Shown here in pieces: positions 24,810 to 33,755 of a stretch of DNA of 37,956 nt. Every line of letters starts with the position of its first letter. The stretch's first letter is position 1. A program made the position numbers and the translations under genes. The stretch spans positions 1 through 37,956 of the forward strand of contig JBCBGM010000026.1 in assembly GCA_038526735.1 (NCBI GenBank). The letters are read 5' to 3'. The notes beneath the pieces were generated by a model. It made no database searches. It was given only the letters and a program-made list of their open reading frames with translations, and was not told where the DNA came from. The stretch comes from Rubricella sp038526735. GTDB lineage: Bacteria; Pseudomonadota; Alphaproteobacteria; Rhodobacterales; Rhodobacteraceae.

Positions 24810-24989
24810 ATGAATGACTTCCTGGAACCCGGACATCTCGTGCGCCACCCATCCGAGCCGGATTGGGGTCTCGGGCAAGTGCAATCTGTGATCGACGGTC
24901 GGATCACGGTGAACTTTGAGAATGAGGGCAAAGTCGTGATCGACGGTCGGCGCATAGAGCTGACCCGCGTGTTCGATACCGGACGCTAG
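24810..24989 (+). CDS. DUF3553 small protein
   Basis: This is a 59-residue protein read from the sequence: MNDFLEPGHLVRHPSEPDWG, then LGQVQSVIDGRITVNFENEG and KVVIDGRRIELTRVFDTGR. It matches the DUF3553 type (a small SH3-like beta fold, with a [pos]-x-P-DWGxGQVQS motif) found in many alphaproteobacteria, often next to chpT. The 34-bp gap to chpT must hold the start signals of both divergent genes. The function is unknown. Confidence 0.88.
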   Translation: MNDFLEPGHLVRHPSEPDWGLGQVQSVIDGRITVNFENEGKVVIDGRRIELTRVFDTGR

Positions 24990-25107
24990 GGCCTATTGGT
25001 TACTGGTTGGTTAATGCCCACCGCAAAGCCACTCCGCCGAACGCCACATTGCCTTTGAAGGCCACAGGTTATACCTGCTGCGCCACCCCAAGGAGAGTGC
25101 CCCGATC

Positions 25108-25881
25108 ATGCAATCAGACCCGCGCCTCACGGTTCGCATCGCCCAAAGCGATGACGAAGTGCGCGGTGCGCAGCGGTTGCGCTACCGGGTTTTTGTGGAG
25201 GAGATGGGGGCAAGAACCTCTCCGGAGGATGCGAAACTGCGCTTGGAGCGCGACCGCTATGACCCGCATTTTGATCATCTCATTCTCATAGATAGGTCCA
25301 TTGACCACCCGCTTGATCGCGTGGTGGGCGCTTACCGTTTGATGCGCGGCGCCGTCGCCAAATTGGGCGCGGGGTTCTACAGCGCTGGGGAATATGACCT
25401 CAGCCCGCTCGTAGAAAGTGGCCGCGAAACGCTGGAGCTTGGGCGCTCCTGCGTGGCAGAGGAGTATCGCAATGGTATCGCGATGCATCTGATGTGGAGC
25501 GGTTTGGGCAATTACGTGCTGGAGCACAGTATCGATGTGCTCTTTGGCGTGGCGAGTTTTCACGGCACCGATGTTTCCAAACTCGCGCAGCCGCTTTCGT
25601 ATTTGCATCACAAGCATCTTGCGCCCGCCGATTTGCGGGTGACGGCTTTACCGTCAAGCTTTGCGCCGATGGATGTGCTGACGGCAGACGAGGTCGATCA
25701 GGGCCAAGCCCTGCGCGAGATGCCACCGTTGATAAAGGCCTACCTGCGGTTGGGCGGCTATGTTGGGGAGGGCGCGTTTATCGACCATCCTTTCAACACG
25801 GTGGATGTGTGCCTGATCATGGATACGGCCCGCATGCAGTCGAAATACCGCGAGATGTATACGCGCGGGGCACTCGCATGA
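25108..25881 (+). CDS. olsB: L-ornithine N(alpha)-acyltransferase OlsB
   Basis: This is a 257-residue GNAT-fold enzyme that transfers a 3-hydroxyacyl group from ACP to ornithine, the first step of ornithine-lipid synthesis. RYRVFVEEMGA near the N-terminus, DHLILIDRS, VVGAYRLMRG, LELGRSCVAEEYRNG and LFGVASFHGTD are family signatures. It overlaps olsA by 4 nt (ATGA), the normal operon order. Promoter signals would lie in the 118-bp gap upstream. Confidence 0.93.
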   Translation: MQSDPRLTVRIAQSDDEVRGAQRLRYRVFVEEMGARTSPEDAKLRLERDRYDPHFDHLILIDRSIDHPLDRVVGAYRLMRGAVAKLGAGFYSAGEYDLSPLVESGRETLELGRSCVAEEYRNGIAMHLMWSGLGNYVLEHSIDVLFGVASFHGTDVSKLAQPLSYLHHKHLAPADLRVTALPSSFAPMDVLTADEVDQGQALREMPPLIKAYLRLGGYVGEGAFIDHPFNTVDVCLIMDTARMQSKYREMYTRGALA

Positions 25882-26744
25882 CGTCTTGGATGGGGCCACC
25901 CCAGCCAAACGACGGGCCGGTGAGTTTTTATGCACCGGTGCTTGGGGTGATCCGGATTGTGTTGGTGGTTTTGCTCACTGTGGTGCTGCTGGGGCTGTTT
26001 CTGCTGGTGCGCCCCTGGGTGCGCACGCGGTTGGGCAACGCGGCGGCGCGGTTGCTCTCGCAGGTTTGGTCGCGCGGCGGTCTAGCGATTTTGGGCATTC
26101 GGGTGGAGCATCGGGGGCGGCCAGAGCCGCGTGGGGCCGTGGTGGTCGCAAACCATGTCACCTGGCTGGATATCCTCGCCCTGCGCACTGGCCCCTTCAC
26201 GACCTACGTGGCAAAATCGGAAGTGGCGGGGTGGCCAGGCGTTGGTCCATTGGCAAAGCTCAACAACACGATGTTTGTGGAGCGCCGCCGTGGCGCGGCC
26301 AAAACGCAAGAGAGCGAGATGATCGCGCGGCTGGAACGGGGGGAGCATCTGGTGTTTTTCCCGGAGGGCACCTCTAGCGATGGCCGGCGCGTTTTGCCCT
26401 TTAAGAGCGCGCTTTTTGCGGCCTTCTCGAAACCGCCACTGAGCGAGAGTGTCGTGGTGCAGCCCACCGGGCTGAGTTGGATCGCGCCGCCCGATCAGCC
26501 GCACACGTTTTTTGGGTGGTGGGGCACGATGGGGCTGACGCCGAGCATTTGGGCGATTGCGACGCGTGCTTGGGGTGGGCGTTTGATCGTGTCCTGGCAG
26601 CCGGTGCTGCGCCCGAACGACTTTGAAGATCGCAAGGCGCTCGCCCTTGCCTGCGAAACGAGCGTGGCGGATGCCTTGCGCAATGCGGGTGTGCCGGATG
26701 TGCTCACCGGCCAAGAGGCCTGGGACCAGCTGGAGCCGACCTAG
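25878..26744 (+). CDS. olsA: Lyso-ornithine lipid O-acyltransferase OlsA (PlsC-like)
   Basis: This is a 288-residue membrane acyltransferase that adds the second acyl chain to lyso-ornithine lipid. A membrane anchor (VIRIVLVVLLTVVLLGLFLLV) spans residues 25-45. The catalytic HX4D is His93-Asp98 in NHVTWLD, and FPEGTSS is the substrate-binding block. The start at 25878 is chosen for the ATGA overlap with olsB; an open frame 5' of it is out of frame with olsB. It converges with the ThiE-like gene, overlapping by 4 nt. Confidence 0.92.
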   Translation: MTSWMGPPQPNDGPVSFYAPVLGVIRIVLVVLLTVVLLGLFLLVRPWVRTRLGNAAARLLSQVWSRGGLAILGIRVEHRGRPEPRGAVVVANHVTWLDILALRTGPFTTYVAKSEVAGWPGVGPLAKLNNTMFVERRRGAAKTQESEMIARLERGEHLVFFPEGTSSDGRRVLPFKSALFAAFSKPPLSESVVVQPTGLSWIAPPDQPHTFFGWWGTMGLTPSIWAIATRAWGGRLIVSWQPVLRPNDFEDRKALALACETSVADALRNAGVPDVLTGQEAWDQLEPT

Positions 26745-27352
26745 CCCGTGAGGAGGGTGTCGATCGCCTCAAGTGGGTCGTCGGCCGCCCAGATCGGGCC
26801 GCCGAGAGCAATAAAATCCACGATGGGAGAGAGTTTTGCGGCTGTTGCTGCCGTAAGAATACCCTCAGCGACCTGCGGCACCTCGATCATCTCGGACCAC
26901 CACTGGAATAGTGCGTCCTCCACGATCTCGTCGCCAAGGCCGTTATCCTCGGCAGGCCCGAAAGAGACATAATCCGCGCCGATCTCTGCTGCGGTCATCC
27001 CTGAATGCCGAGACTGGCCGCACATCGCGCCGACGATCCGGTCTGCGCCTAGTTGTTTGCGCAGGTCTCTTACCCGCCCCGGCCCGTCGCTAAGGTGGAT
27101 GCCGTCGAGCCCGTGCGGGTCAATCAGAGCCGCATGGTCGGTCGCCACCACCGCCACGTCCCGCGCATGGGCCACGTCACGCAACCGGTCCGCAGCCCGG
27201 CGAGCATGATCGGGGTCGTCTGCCGAGACGCTCAACCGCAGGCAGGCAATCTCTCGGGCATCAAGCACGCGCGCCAGCGTGGTAGCGAATGTGTCGATCT
27301 CGAAATGCTGCGGGGTAACGAGGTAGAGTTGCGGAGATGCGGGCTCAGCCAT
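26741..27352 (-). CDS. Thiamine-phosphate synthase-like (ThiE/TenI family) protein
   Basis: This is a 203-residue TIM-barrel protein of the ThiE/TenI superfamily. LYLVTPQHFEID, the pyrimidine-binding VVATDHAALIDPHGLDGIHLSDG, and ADYVSFGPAEDNG with a C-terminal DFIALGGPIWA phosphate loop support this. ThiE joins the thiazole and pyrimidine halves of thiamine. Some motifs differ from classical ThiE (no clear QLR, and SRHS at the CHS position), and no other thi gene is near, so a TenI-like or divergent role is possible. Confidence 0.8.
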   Translation of the reverse strand: MAEPASPQLYLVTPQHFEIDTFATTLARVLDAREIACLRLSVSADDPDHARRAADRLRDVAHARDVAVVATDHAALIDPHGLDGIHLSDGPGRVRDLRKQLGADRIVGAMCGQSRHSGMTAAEIGADYVSFGPAEDNGLGDEIVEDALFQWWSEMIEVPQVAEGILTAATAAKLSPIVDFIALGGPIWAADDPLEAIDTLLTG

Positions 27353-27403
27353 GGGATCTTTGCCTAAACGTTTGTCGCTGCCTAAGCCCTTGGCGCGCGC
27401 GCC

Positions 27404-27838
27404 TCAACCCTCGCGCGGTGTCGGGCGCCAATCGGGCTCGGCCATTTCAAAGCCTGAGAACTCAAACCCTGGAGAGACGGTGCAGCCCACAAGCGTCCAC
27501 TCCCCCAGCGAGGTCGCTGATTGCCAGTGCCCTGCGGGCACCACGATCTGCGGCATCTGCCCGGCCATGATCTCAGGGCCCAAGTGATGCGCAGAGGCAT
27601 CGTGCCCATTGGGTGACAAGGACAACACCAAAGGCGCGCCCGCGTACCAGTGCCAGATCTCATCCGCATCGACCCGGTGCCAGTGCGAGAAGCTGCCCGC
27701 GTCCAGCAAATAGTAGATCGCCGTGCCCGTGGCACGCTCCCCTTCTGTGGCCTCAGCGCGCCATGTCTCTCGGTAGTAACCGCCCTCTGGATGGGGGGCG
27801 AGGCCGAGGGCTTCTACGATTTGGGCAGCTGACGGCAT
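27404..27838 (-). CDS. DUF985 cupin family protein
   Basis: This is a 144-residue single-domain cupin of the DUF985 family. LGLAPHPEGGYYRETWR, TAIYYLLDAGSFSHWHRVDADEIWHWYAG and the C-terminal VGCTVSPGFEFSGFEMAE are signatures. His residues in SHWHRVDADE form the likely metal or ligand site. The function of the family is not known. It lies 51 nt upstream of the ThiE-like gene on the same strand. Confidence 0.9.
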   Translation of the reverse strand: MPSAAQIVEALGLAPHPEGGYYRETWRAEATEGERATGTAIYYLLDAGSFSHWHRVDADEIWHWYAGAPLVLSLSPNGHDASAHHLGPEIMAGQMPQIVVPAGHWQSATSLGEWTLVGCTVSPGFEFSGFEMAEPDWRPTPREG

Positions 27839-27939
27839 GTGACATCCTCAAAACAAGTGTGTGTCGGCCCGTTATGTCGCAGCACTAGCCTTGGGGGAAG
27901 AGCGCGCTATCTGCCGAGACGGGAGCAATTGGAGGCACC

Positions 27940-28755
27940 ATGCAAGACGACATCGCCCCAGACACAGGGCAGGACCGCACAGGCCAGGTCCGCTCGGTTG
28001 TCCGGTCGTTGACGCTGATGCGCTACATCGCAGCGTCTGACAACGGACTGACACTCACCGAAGTTGCGGAGAAATCGCAGCTTCCGGCATCAACCACGCA
28101 CCGTCTTTTGACGACGCTTGAGAGCGAACGCTTCGTGCGGTTCGACAACAGCGCCGGGCTTTGGCAGGTGGGCGTCAACGCGTTCATGGTCGGAACGGCG
28201 TTTACGCGCACCCGCAACCTGCTGTCGCTGGCGAAACCGTTTCTGCGCCGCTTGATGGACCAGACTGGCGAGACCTCGAACGTCTTTGTCGAGACCAGCG
28301 GCATGGTCGTTTGCCTTGATCAGGTGGAGAGCCGCTTCACGATGCGCGCCATCACGCAGGTGGGCGGGCGCATTCCGATGCACTGCTCTGCGTCGGGCAA
28401 AGTGATTTTGGCGCATCTGTCGCCAGAGCGCCGCGACGCACTTCTGGGGGATCAGGAGCTTGTGAGCATCACACCCAACACGATCACCGATCCGCAGCGC
28501 CTCTTGCGCCAGCTTGAAGACGTCAAACGCCTCGGCATCGCAATCGACAATGAAGAGCACGCAGAGGGGCTGCGCTGTGTGGCTGCTCCGATCTTTGGCG
28601 AAAACGGTCTGCCGGTGGCGGCTGTGTCGGTTTCTGGCCCGGTGTCCCGGATCACCAACGAACGGGTCGAAGAGATCAGCCGCACGGTGCGCGAGATCGC
28701 GCGGGCGATCACGACCGAATTCGGCGGAACCCTTCAAACAGCAAAGCGCGCCTGA
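27940..28755 (+). CDS. IclR family transcriptional regulator
   Basis: This is a 271-residue regulator with an N-terminal winged helix-turn-helix (LTLTEVAEKSQLPASTTHRLLTTLESERFV, about residues 35-70) and a C-terminal IclR effector domain (GETSNVFVETSGMVVCLDQVESRF, MHCSASGKVILAHL, GLRCVAAPIFGENGLPVAAVSVSGP). IclR proteins bind small organic acids and control catabolic genes, but the target cannot be told from here: no catabolic operon directly adjoins it. The stop codon lies inside the hairpin of a strong terminator. Confidence 0.93.
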   Translation: MQDDIAPDTGQDRTGQVRSVVRSLTLMRYIAASDNGLTLTEVAEKSQLPASTTHRLLTTLESERFVRFDNSAGLWQVGVNAFMVGTAFTRTRNLLSLAKPFLRRLMDQTGETSNVFVETSGMVVCLDQVESRFTMRAITQVGGRIPMHCSASGKVILAHLSPERRDALLGDQELVSITPNTITDPQRLLRQLEDVKRLGIAIDNEEHAEGLRCVAAPIFGENGLPVAAVSVSGPVSRITNERVEEISRTVREIARAITTEFGGTLQTAKRA

Positions 28756-28768
28756 GGGCGCGTTTTCT
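28747..28768 (+). terminator. Rho-independent terminator of the IclR gene
   Basis: CGCGCC-TGAG-GGCGCG stem-loop followed by TTTTCT. The gene's TGA stop at 28753-28755 sits in the loop. Confidence 0.85.
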
Positions 28769-28827
28769 CGCTTGCGGGGGGTAGGGCGCTTTGCTATCCC
28801 CCGGCCACGCCCGGAGACGGGCCCGGT

Positions 28828-28902
28828 TCCGGCGTAGCTCAGTGGTAGAGCACTCGACTGTTAATCGATCGGTCGTAGGTTCGAATCCTACCGCCGGAGC
28901 CA
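28828..28902 (+). tRNA. tRNA-Asn(GTT)
   Basis: Acceptor TCCGGCG/CGCCGGA, D-arm with AGTGGTA, anticodon loop CTGTTAA (anticodon GTT), T-arm GTAGG-TTCGAAT-CCTAC and encoded CCA. The first pair of the anticodon stem is a C-T mismatch; the rest pairs normally. Confidence 0.97.
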
Positions 28903-28945
28903 AACATCCTTCCTAAAATCCACGCCGCCTTTGACCTTTGATGGC

Positions 28946-30967
28946 TCAAAAGGCGATGTCTATTTCAAAGGTGGCTTCCGCAAGGGCGTTGGCTCTTTCA
29001 GGGGATTGTTGCAGGCTCATGCGCGTGGTGGCCGTTGTGAGCATCGGGACGGGTGCTTGGGCTGCGAGGAACAGTCCTGTGCTCAGGGAGGGGCTCGTCT
29101 GAAATCGCTCTTCAGCGTAGCCCGTCCGAGTGGGGACCAGAATGGTCGCTATGCCATCAACCTGATGCTCTGGCAGATACGCACCACCCGAAACGCGTAG
29201 GCCCGGTGCAATCTCAACCTCGACCCCTGCAACGCCCGAAAGCATCGTTGCCTCTTCAAAGCCCCATTGCAGCACACCTGCGGGCATGTCTTCGGGCTGT
29301 TCGGCTATGGCGTTGGCGAACAGCTCAAACTGCTCAAAAACCGGTTGCCGCAGGCCCAGCGAGAAGGACATTTCGTTGCCGACGGTCTCCAGATCTCCGG
29401 CAAAAGAGCTTAGTGTTCGAGGGTGTGCGCCGAGCGCAAAAGTGAGCGCGGCAGAGGGGCCTCGTACACCTTCTCGGCTGAGGGTCGCGGACTGCCGGAA
29501 CTGTGTTGCTGTCACCGGCGTAACCGCCCCTGACAGCGCAAACCCACGATCGAGTGGAAGGCTTGCTGTCATCGCGACCGGGGCAACCTCCGTCACAAAT
29601 CCATGCTTATCGCCCCAAAACCTGGCCACAGGCGCTGTGTTTGAGATGTGCAGTGTGGTGCCCATAAACGCGATGCGGGTCGACGCCTCCTCTGCTGTGT
29701 CATTCGGAGCGTAGCCAAGCGAGGCAATTTGTGCCGGTTGCGGAGCCAAAGCCATCAGCGGCACATCAAACTGAGCGCCGTCAAAACTGTCGGCCGCTGT
29801 GACCGAGGCAGAGCTGATTTGCGTTTCGCTCACGCCGCGGGGGCGCGTCAGCTGCGTTCGTGTGATCGGAATGTCGCTGCTCGTGGCCGTTAGAATTCCG
29901 ACAACCCCGAGTGCTGCCTCCACATCCAGCATCCCCTGCCCGAAAGCTCGGGCCATGTCGTCTTCGGAGCAGGTGTCGATAGTGCATCCTCGCGCGGTAC
30001 GCAGACCGTCGTAAGTGGCGGTTTCTTTTACCCGTGTGACGACTGCTGCGGGCGTGAGGCTTGGGAAGGTCTCTGTCACCAACGCCAAAGCGCCTGACAC
30101 CAGCGGCGCTGAAAACGACGTGCCGGAAAACACCTGAAAGTCGCCAGCGTTGTTGGTGACGGTCAGGCTTTCGCCCGGTGCCGCGATACAAAACTCAACC
30201 GCCTCCTGGCATTGGTTGGTAAAGAGGCTCTCTTCACCGTCGATGTTGGTGGAGGTCACGATCAGCCATTGATCCATGAGATCAGGCACATCAAGCGGCA
30301 GCCCCTGCAACGCGTCGATGCTGCTGCTTGGCCCATTAACGATATCGCCGTCATTGCCCGCCGACCACACAAAGATGGTGCCGTTCGCCTGTGCATTCCG
30401 AAACGCCCTAACCGTGTCGGGGTATTCATCGGCAAAATTTGGGGAGTTGCCGCGCGTGACGCCGATCAAACCCCAAGAGTTGTTCGAGATATCAATGTTG
30501 TCCGTCACATGCCGCCGAACCACGCGAGAGAGGTTCCGGTCGTTGGTGCCGGGGCTGTCATCGGTCACATAGCGGTAGGAAAAGAGCCTGGCATCCGGGG
30601 CAACGCCGGTCACGCCTTGCCCGTCTGCATCTGCAGCGATGAGGGCGGCGACCGCAGTTCCGTGGTTGTCGGTGTCGTCGTCCCAGCCCAAGAGCGTGTC
30701 TCCGGTGCCGACGAAATCAACACCTGCTACAACGTTTGAGGCGAGGTCTTCGGTGCGCGCGATCCCTGAATCGACCACAGCAACCCGCACCTGCTGCCCC
30801 GTTGCAGTGGCTGTATCGGCGCCGATGGTGCTCAACACCACATCCGGCGGTACAGGATCGGAGAAAAAACCGACACTGTCTGCACCCGAAGAACACCCTG
30901 CCACCACGAAGAGGGCAAGCACCCCGCCGCATCGAAAGAGAGCGTTCAAAGGCGTCGCAGAACCCAT
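28946..30967 (-). CDS. Lipoprotein subtilisin-like serine peptidase (S8), possible C-terminal beta-barrel
   Basis: The ATG at 30967 (673 residues) gives a compact lipoprotein signal with lipobox VVAGC; an ATG at 31057 adds 30 residues ahead of it and is less likely. Counting from that longer frame, the catalytic triad is Asp96 (VVDSGI), His132 (NHGTAVAAL) and Ser314 (GTSFSAP), with the oxyanion Asn235 in SAGND. The peptidase domain ends near residue 390 and about 300 residues follow. These include alternating short amphipathic strands (SFSLGLRQPVFEQFELFANA, GVEVEIAPGLRVSGGAYLP) and a terminal FEIDIAF with C-terminal Phe, as in outer-membrane barrel or autotransporter proteins. A lipidated surface protease is inferred; the C-terminal fold is uncertain. 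Confidence 0.87.
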   Translation of the reverse strand: MGSATPLNALFRCGGVLALFVVAGCSSGADSVGFFSDPVPPDVVLSTIGADTATATGQQVRVAVVDSGIARTEDLASNVVAGVDFVGTGDTLLGWDDDTDNHGTAVAALIAADADGQGVTGVAPDARLFSYRYVTDDSPGTNDRNLSRVVRRHVTDNIDISNNSWGLIGVTRGNSPNFADEYPDTVRAFRNAQANGTIFVWSAGNDGDIVNGPSSSIDALQGLPLDVPDLMDQWLIVTSTNIDGEESLFTNQCQEAVEFCIAAPGESLTVTNNAGDFQVFSGTSFSAPLVSGALALVTETFPSLTPAAVVTRVKETATYDGLRTARGCTIDTCSEDDMARAFGQGMLDVEAALGVVGILTATSSDIPITRTQLTRPRGVSETQISSASVTAADSFDGAQFDVPLMALAPQPAQIASLGYAPNDTAEEASTRIAFMGTTLHISNTAPVARFWGDKHGFVTEVAPVAMTASLPLDRGFALSGAVTPVTATQFRQSATLSREGVRGPSAALTFALGAHPRTLSSFAGDLETVGNEMSFSLGLRQPVFEQFELFANAIAEQPEDMPAGVLQWGFEEATMLSGVAGVEVEIAPGLRVSGGAYLPEHQVDGIATILVPTRTGYAEERFQTSPSLSTGLFLAAQAPVPMLTTATTRMSLQQSPERANALAEATFEIDIAF

Positions 30968-31203
30968 ATCGCCACCCGTAGCAGTCACGGGTGTAAGTCT
31001 GCGTTGATTGGCAAAGACAGTCGATAGAGCGCCCCAAACACTTCCGTCATCAATCAAACACGGAGCAACGACAGGCGATCAATCCGCTGCATAGCAAAGG
31101 GTGCCTCCAACGGCTCCTTTCCGACATCTTAGTGGCGGAAAAAGACAATTCTTGCCAAACGCTCCGCGTTCAAACTTTCAGCGAACAAGCGGGGAGAGCT
31201 GGA

Positions 31204-33750
31204 ATGAAAACCGAAACGCGGGTTGTGGTCATTGGGGGTGGTGTTGTCGGCTGCTCGGTACTCTACCACCTCGCCAAAGCGGGCTGGACCGATGTAATGT
31301 TGATCGAACGGTCAGAGCTCACCTCTGGCAGCTCTTGGCACGCGGCAGGCGGCTTTCACACGCTGAACGGCGACCCCAATGTCGCCAAACTGCAGGCTTA
31401 CACTGTTGGCCTCTATGAAGAGCTAGAGGCGGCGACGGGCATGCCCTGCTCGCTGCACCTCACAGGCGGCTTCATGATGGCCGATAGCCCCGAGCGGATG
31501 GACTTTCTGCGCCACCTCCACGCCAAGGGCCGTGTTCTTGGGATGGAGACCGAGCTCGTCACCCCCGCTGAGGCGAAGGCGATGTTCCCGCTCATGGACG
31601 AGACCAACTTTGTGGGCGGCCTCTGGGATCCGGTTGAAGGGCACCTCGATCCCTCCGGCACCACCCACGCCTATGCGGCTGCGGCCAAGAAACTTGGCGC
31701 CACAATCGAACTACGCAACCCGGTGAAGGACCTCACGCAAGACCCCGACGGCACCTGGAACGTGGTGACCGAGAAGGGCACCATCCGCGCCGAGCACGTG
31801 GTCAATGCGGGCGGCCTTTGGGCGCGCGAAGTGGGCCGGATGGTGGGGTTGGAACTGCCCCTCCTCGCCATGGAGCATCACTACCTGCTCACCGAACCCA
31901 TGCCTGAAGTCATGGAATACAACGAGACCCATGGCCGAGAGCTGTGCCACGTCATCGACTTCAAAGGGGAAATCTACATCCGGCAGGAACGGCAGGGGAT
32001 GCTGCTGGGCACTTACGAAAAAGCCTGCGTTCCATGGTCGGAGAAAGAGACGCCTTGGGACTTTGGCCATGAATTGCTGAACCCCGACATCGACCGTATC
32101 TCCCCCTCGCTGGAGATCGGCTTCAAGCACTTCCCGCCATTCGAGAACGCTGGCATCAAGCAAATGATCAACGGCCCGTTCACCTTCGCCCCCGACGGCA
32201 ATCCGCTGGTGGGGCCGGTGCAAGGGCTCACCAACTTCTGGTCCGCCTGCGCGGTCATGGCAGGCTTCAGCCAGGGCGGCGGTGTGGGCCTGGTGCTCGC
32301 CAACTGGATCACCGAGGGCGATCCGGGCTTTGACGTCTTCGGCATGGATGTCGCCCGCTACGGCGAATGGACCACGCTGAAATACACCAACGCCAAGGTC
32401 CGAGAGAACTACTCCAAACGCTTCTCCATCCGCTTCCCGAATGAGGAACTGCCCGCCGCACGCCCCCACCAGACAACGCCGCTCTATGACGTGATGACCC
32501 GCGACAACCACGCGGTAATGGGCGACACTTGGGGCCTTGAGGTGCCGCTGTGGTTCGCCCCTTCTGCGGACGAGGCACATGACGTGCTGTCCTTCCACCG
32601 CTCGAACGATTTCGAGCACATCGCCGCCGAGGTCAAAGCCTGCCGCGAGGCGGTCGGTGTCTCGGAAATCGCCAACTTCGCGAAATACGAGATCAGCGGG
32701 CCGGGGGCGCGAGACTTTCTCGACCGCATCCTAACCAATTCGATCCCCAAAGAGGGCCGGATTGCGCTGTCGCCGATGCTCAACGAGCGCGGCAAACTGA
32801 TTGGCGATTTCACCATCGGCAATCTGGGCGACAAGTTCATGGTGATCGGGTCTTCGGGGGCACAAATCTACCACACCCGCTGGTTTGAGCAGCAGATGCC
32901 CACCGACGGCTCTGTCAAAATCAACCGCCTCGGCCAAAAACTGGTAGGCCTCACCATCGCAGGCCCGCATGCGCGCAAAGTGCTCGAACAGCTCGCAGAC
33001 TGGGATGTCTCGGCCGAAGCGTTCCGCTTCATGGACGTCCGCCGGATGGACGTCGCGAGCTGCCCCTGCACCGTCAACCGCATCAGCTACACCGGCGATC
33101 TGGGCTACGAGATCTGGATGGAGCCTTGCTACGAGCGCCGCGTTTACACGGCGATTAAAGAGGCGGGGGAGGCGCATGGCATCCGCGACTTCGGTATGCG
33201 TGCGCTGTTGTCGATGCGTCTGGAAAAGAACTTCCCGACCTGGGCGGCGGAACTGCGCCCGATCTACGGCCCGTTCGAAGGGGCAATGGAGCGGTTCATC
33301 AAGCTCAACAAAGGGGATTTCATCGGCCGAGACGCCGCCACCAGAGAGCATGCAGAAGGGCCACGCCTGCGCCGCGTCTCGCTCAAGATCGACGCGGGCA
33401 CGGCGGATGTCATGGCCGACGAGCCGATCTGGGCGCGCGTCGGGGACCAGGACTTTGGCACCACGACCAAACCCCACGGCTGGGGCGGCACGCGATATGA
33501 TGCTGCCAACGGCCCGCTCACCCGCCAAAACCCACAGCGCGACGGCGACTGGGCCGTGGTGGGCTGGGTCACTTCGGGCGGCTACGCGCATTACGTGAAG
33601 GAGTCGATGGCGCAGGGCTACCTGCCCAACGGCCTGGCCTATGACGATGCGAGCGACATGTTCGAGGTCGAGGTGCTGGGCGAACGCCGCGCGGCAACCA
33701 TCGCCCTCGAGCAGCCCTTCGACCCAGAAGGTGCGCGCATGCGGATGTAG
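31204..33750 (+). CDS. Dimethylglycine/sarcosine dehydrogenase-like flavoprotein with GcvT domain
   Basis: This is an 848-residue two-part enzyme. The N-terminal FAD-binding oxidoreductase (residues about 7-365) has the dinucleotide motif VVVIGGGVVGCS and SGSSWHAAG, where His46 is at the usual place of covalent FAD attachment. FAO_M and GcvT tetrahydrofolate-binding domains follow (DFLDRILTNSIPKEGRIALSPMLNERGKL; LGYEIWME; GDFIGRDA). Such enzymes demethylate dimethylglycine or sarcosine and pass the one-carbon unit to folate. The exact substrate is inferred. The ATG at 31204 has GGGGAGA eight bases upstream; an in-frame GTG 72 nt earlier is less supported. A palindromic repeat follows the stop. 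Confidence 0.92.
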   Translation: MKTETRVVVIGGGVVGCSVLYHLAKAGWTDVMLIERSELTSGSSWHAAGGFHTLNGDPNVAKLQAYTVGLYEELEAATGMPCSLHLTGGFMMADSPERMDFLRHLHAKGRVLGMETELVTPAEAKAMFPLMDETNFVGGLWDPVEGHLDPSGTTHAYAAAAKKLGATIELRNPVKDLTQDPDGTWNVVTEKGTIRAEHVVNAGGLWAREVGRMVGLELPLLAMEHHYLLTEPMPEVMEYNETHGRELCHVIDFKGEIYIRQERQGMLLGTYEKACVPWSEKETPWDFGHELLNPDIDRISPSLEIGFKHFPPFENAGIKQMINGPFTFAPDGNPLVGPVQGLTNFWSACAVMAGFSQGGGVGLVLANWITEGDPGFDVFGMDVARYGEWTTLKYTNAKVRENYSKRFSIRFPNEELPAARPHQTTPLYDVMTRDNHAVMGDTWGLEVPLWFAPSADEAHDVLSFHRSNDFEHIAAEVKACREAVGVSEIANFAKYEISGPGARDFLDRILTNSIPKEGRIALSPMLNERGKLIGDFTIGNLGDKFMVIGSSGAQIYHTRWFEQQMPTDGSVKINRLGQKLVGLTIAGPHARKVLEQLADWDVSAEAFRFMDVRRMDVASCPCTVNRISYTGDLGYEIWMEPCYERRVYTAIKEAGEAHGIRDFGMRALLSMRLEKNFPTWAAELRPIYGPFEGAMERFIKLNKGDFIGRDAATREHAEGPRLRRVSLKIDAGTADVMADEPIWARVGDQDFGTTTKPHGWGGTRYDAANGPLTRQNPQRDGDWAVVGWVTSGGYAHYVKESMAQGYLPNGLAYDDASDMFEVEVLGERRAATIALEQPFDPEGARMRM

Positions 33751-33755
33751 GCGCG

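Noticed and set aside
28709..28903. Minus-strand small frame beginning MAPAVGFEPTTDRLTVECS
   Set aside because: It is the translated reverse complement of the tRNA-Asn, a well-known false protein.
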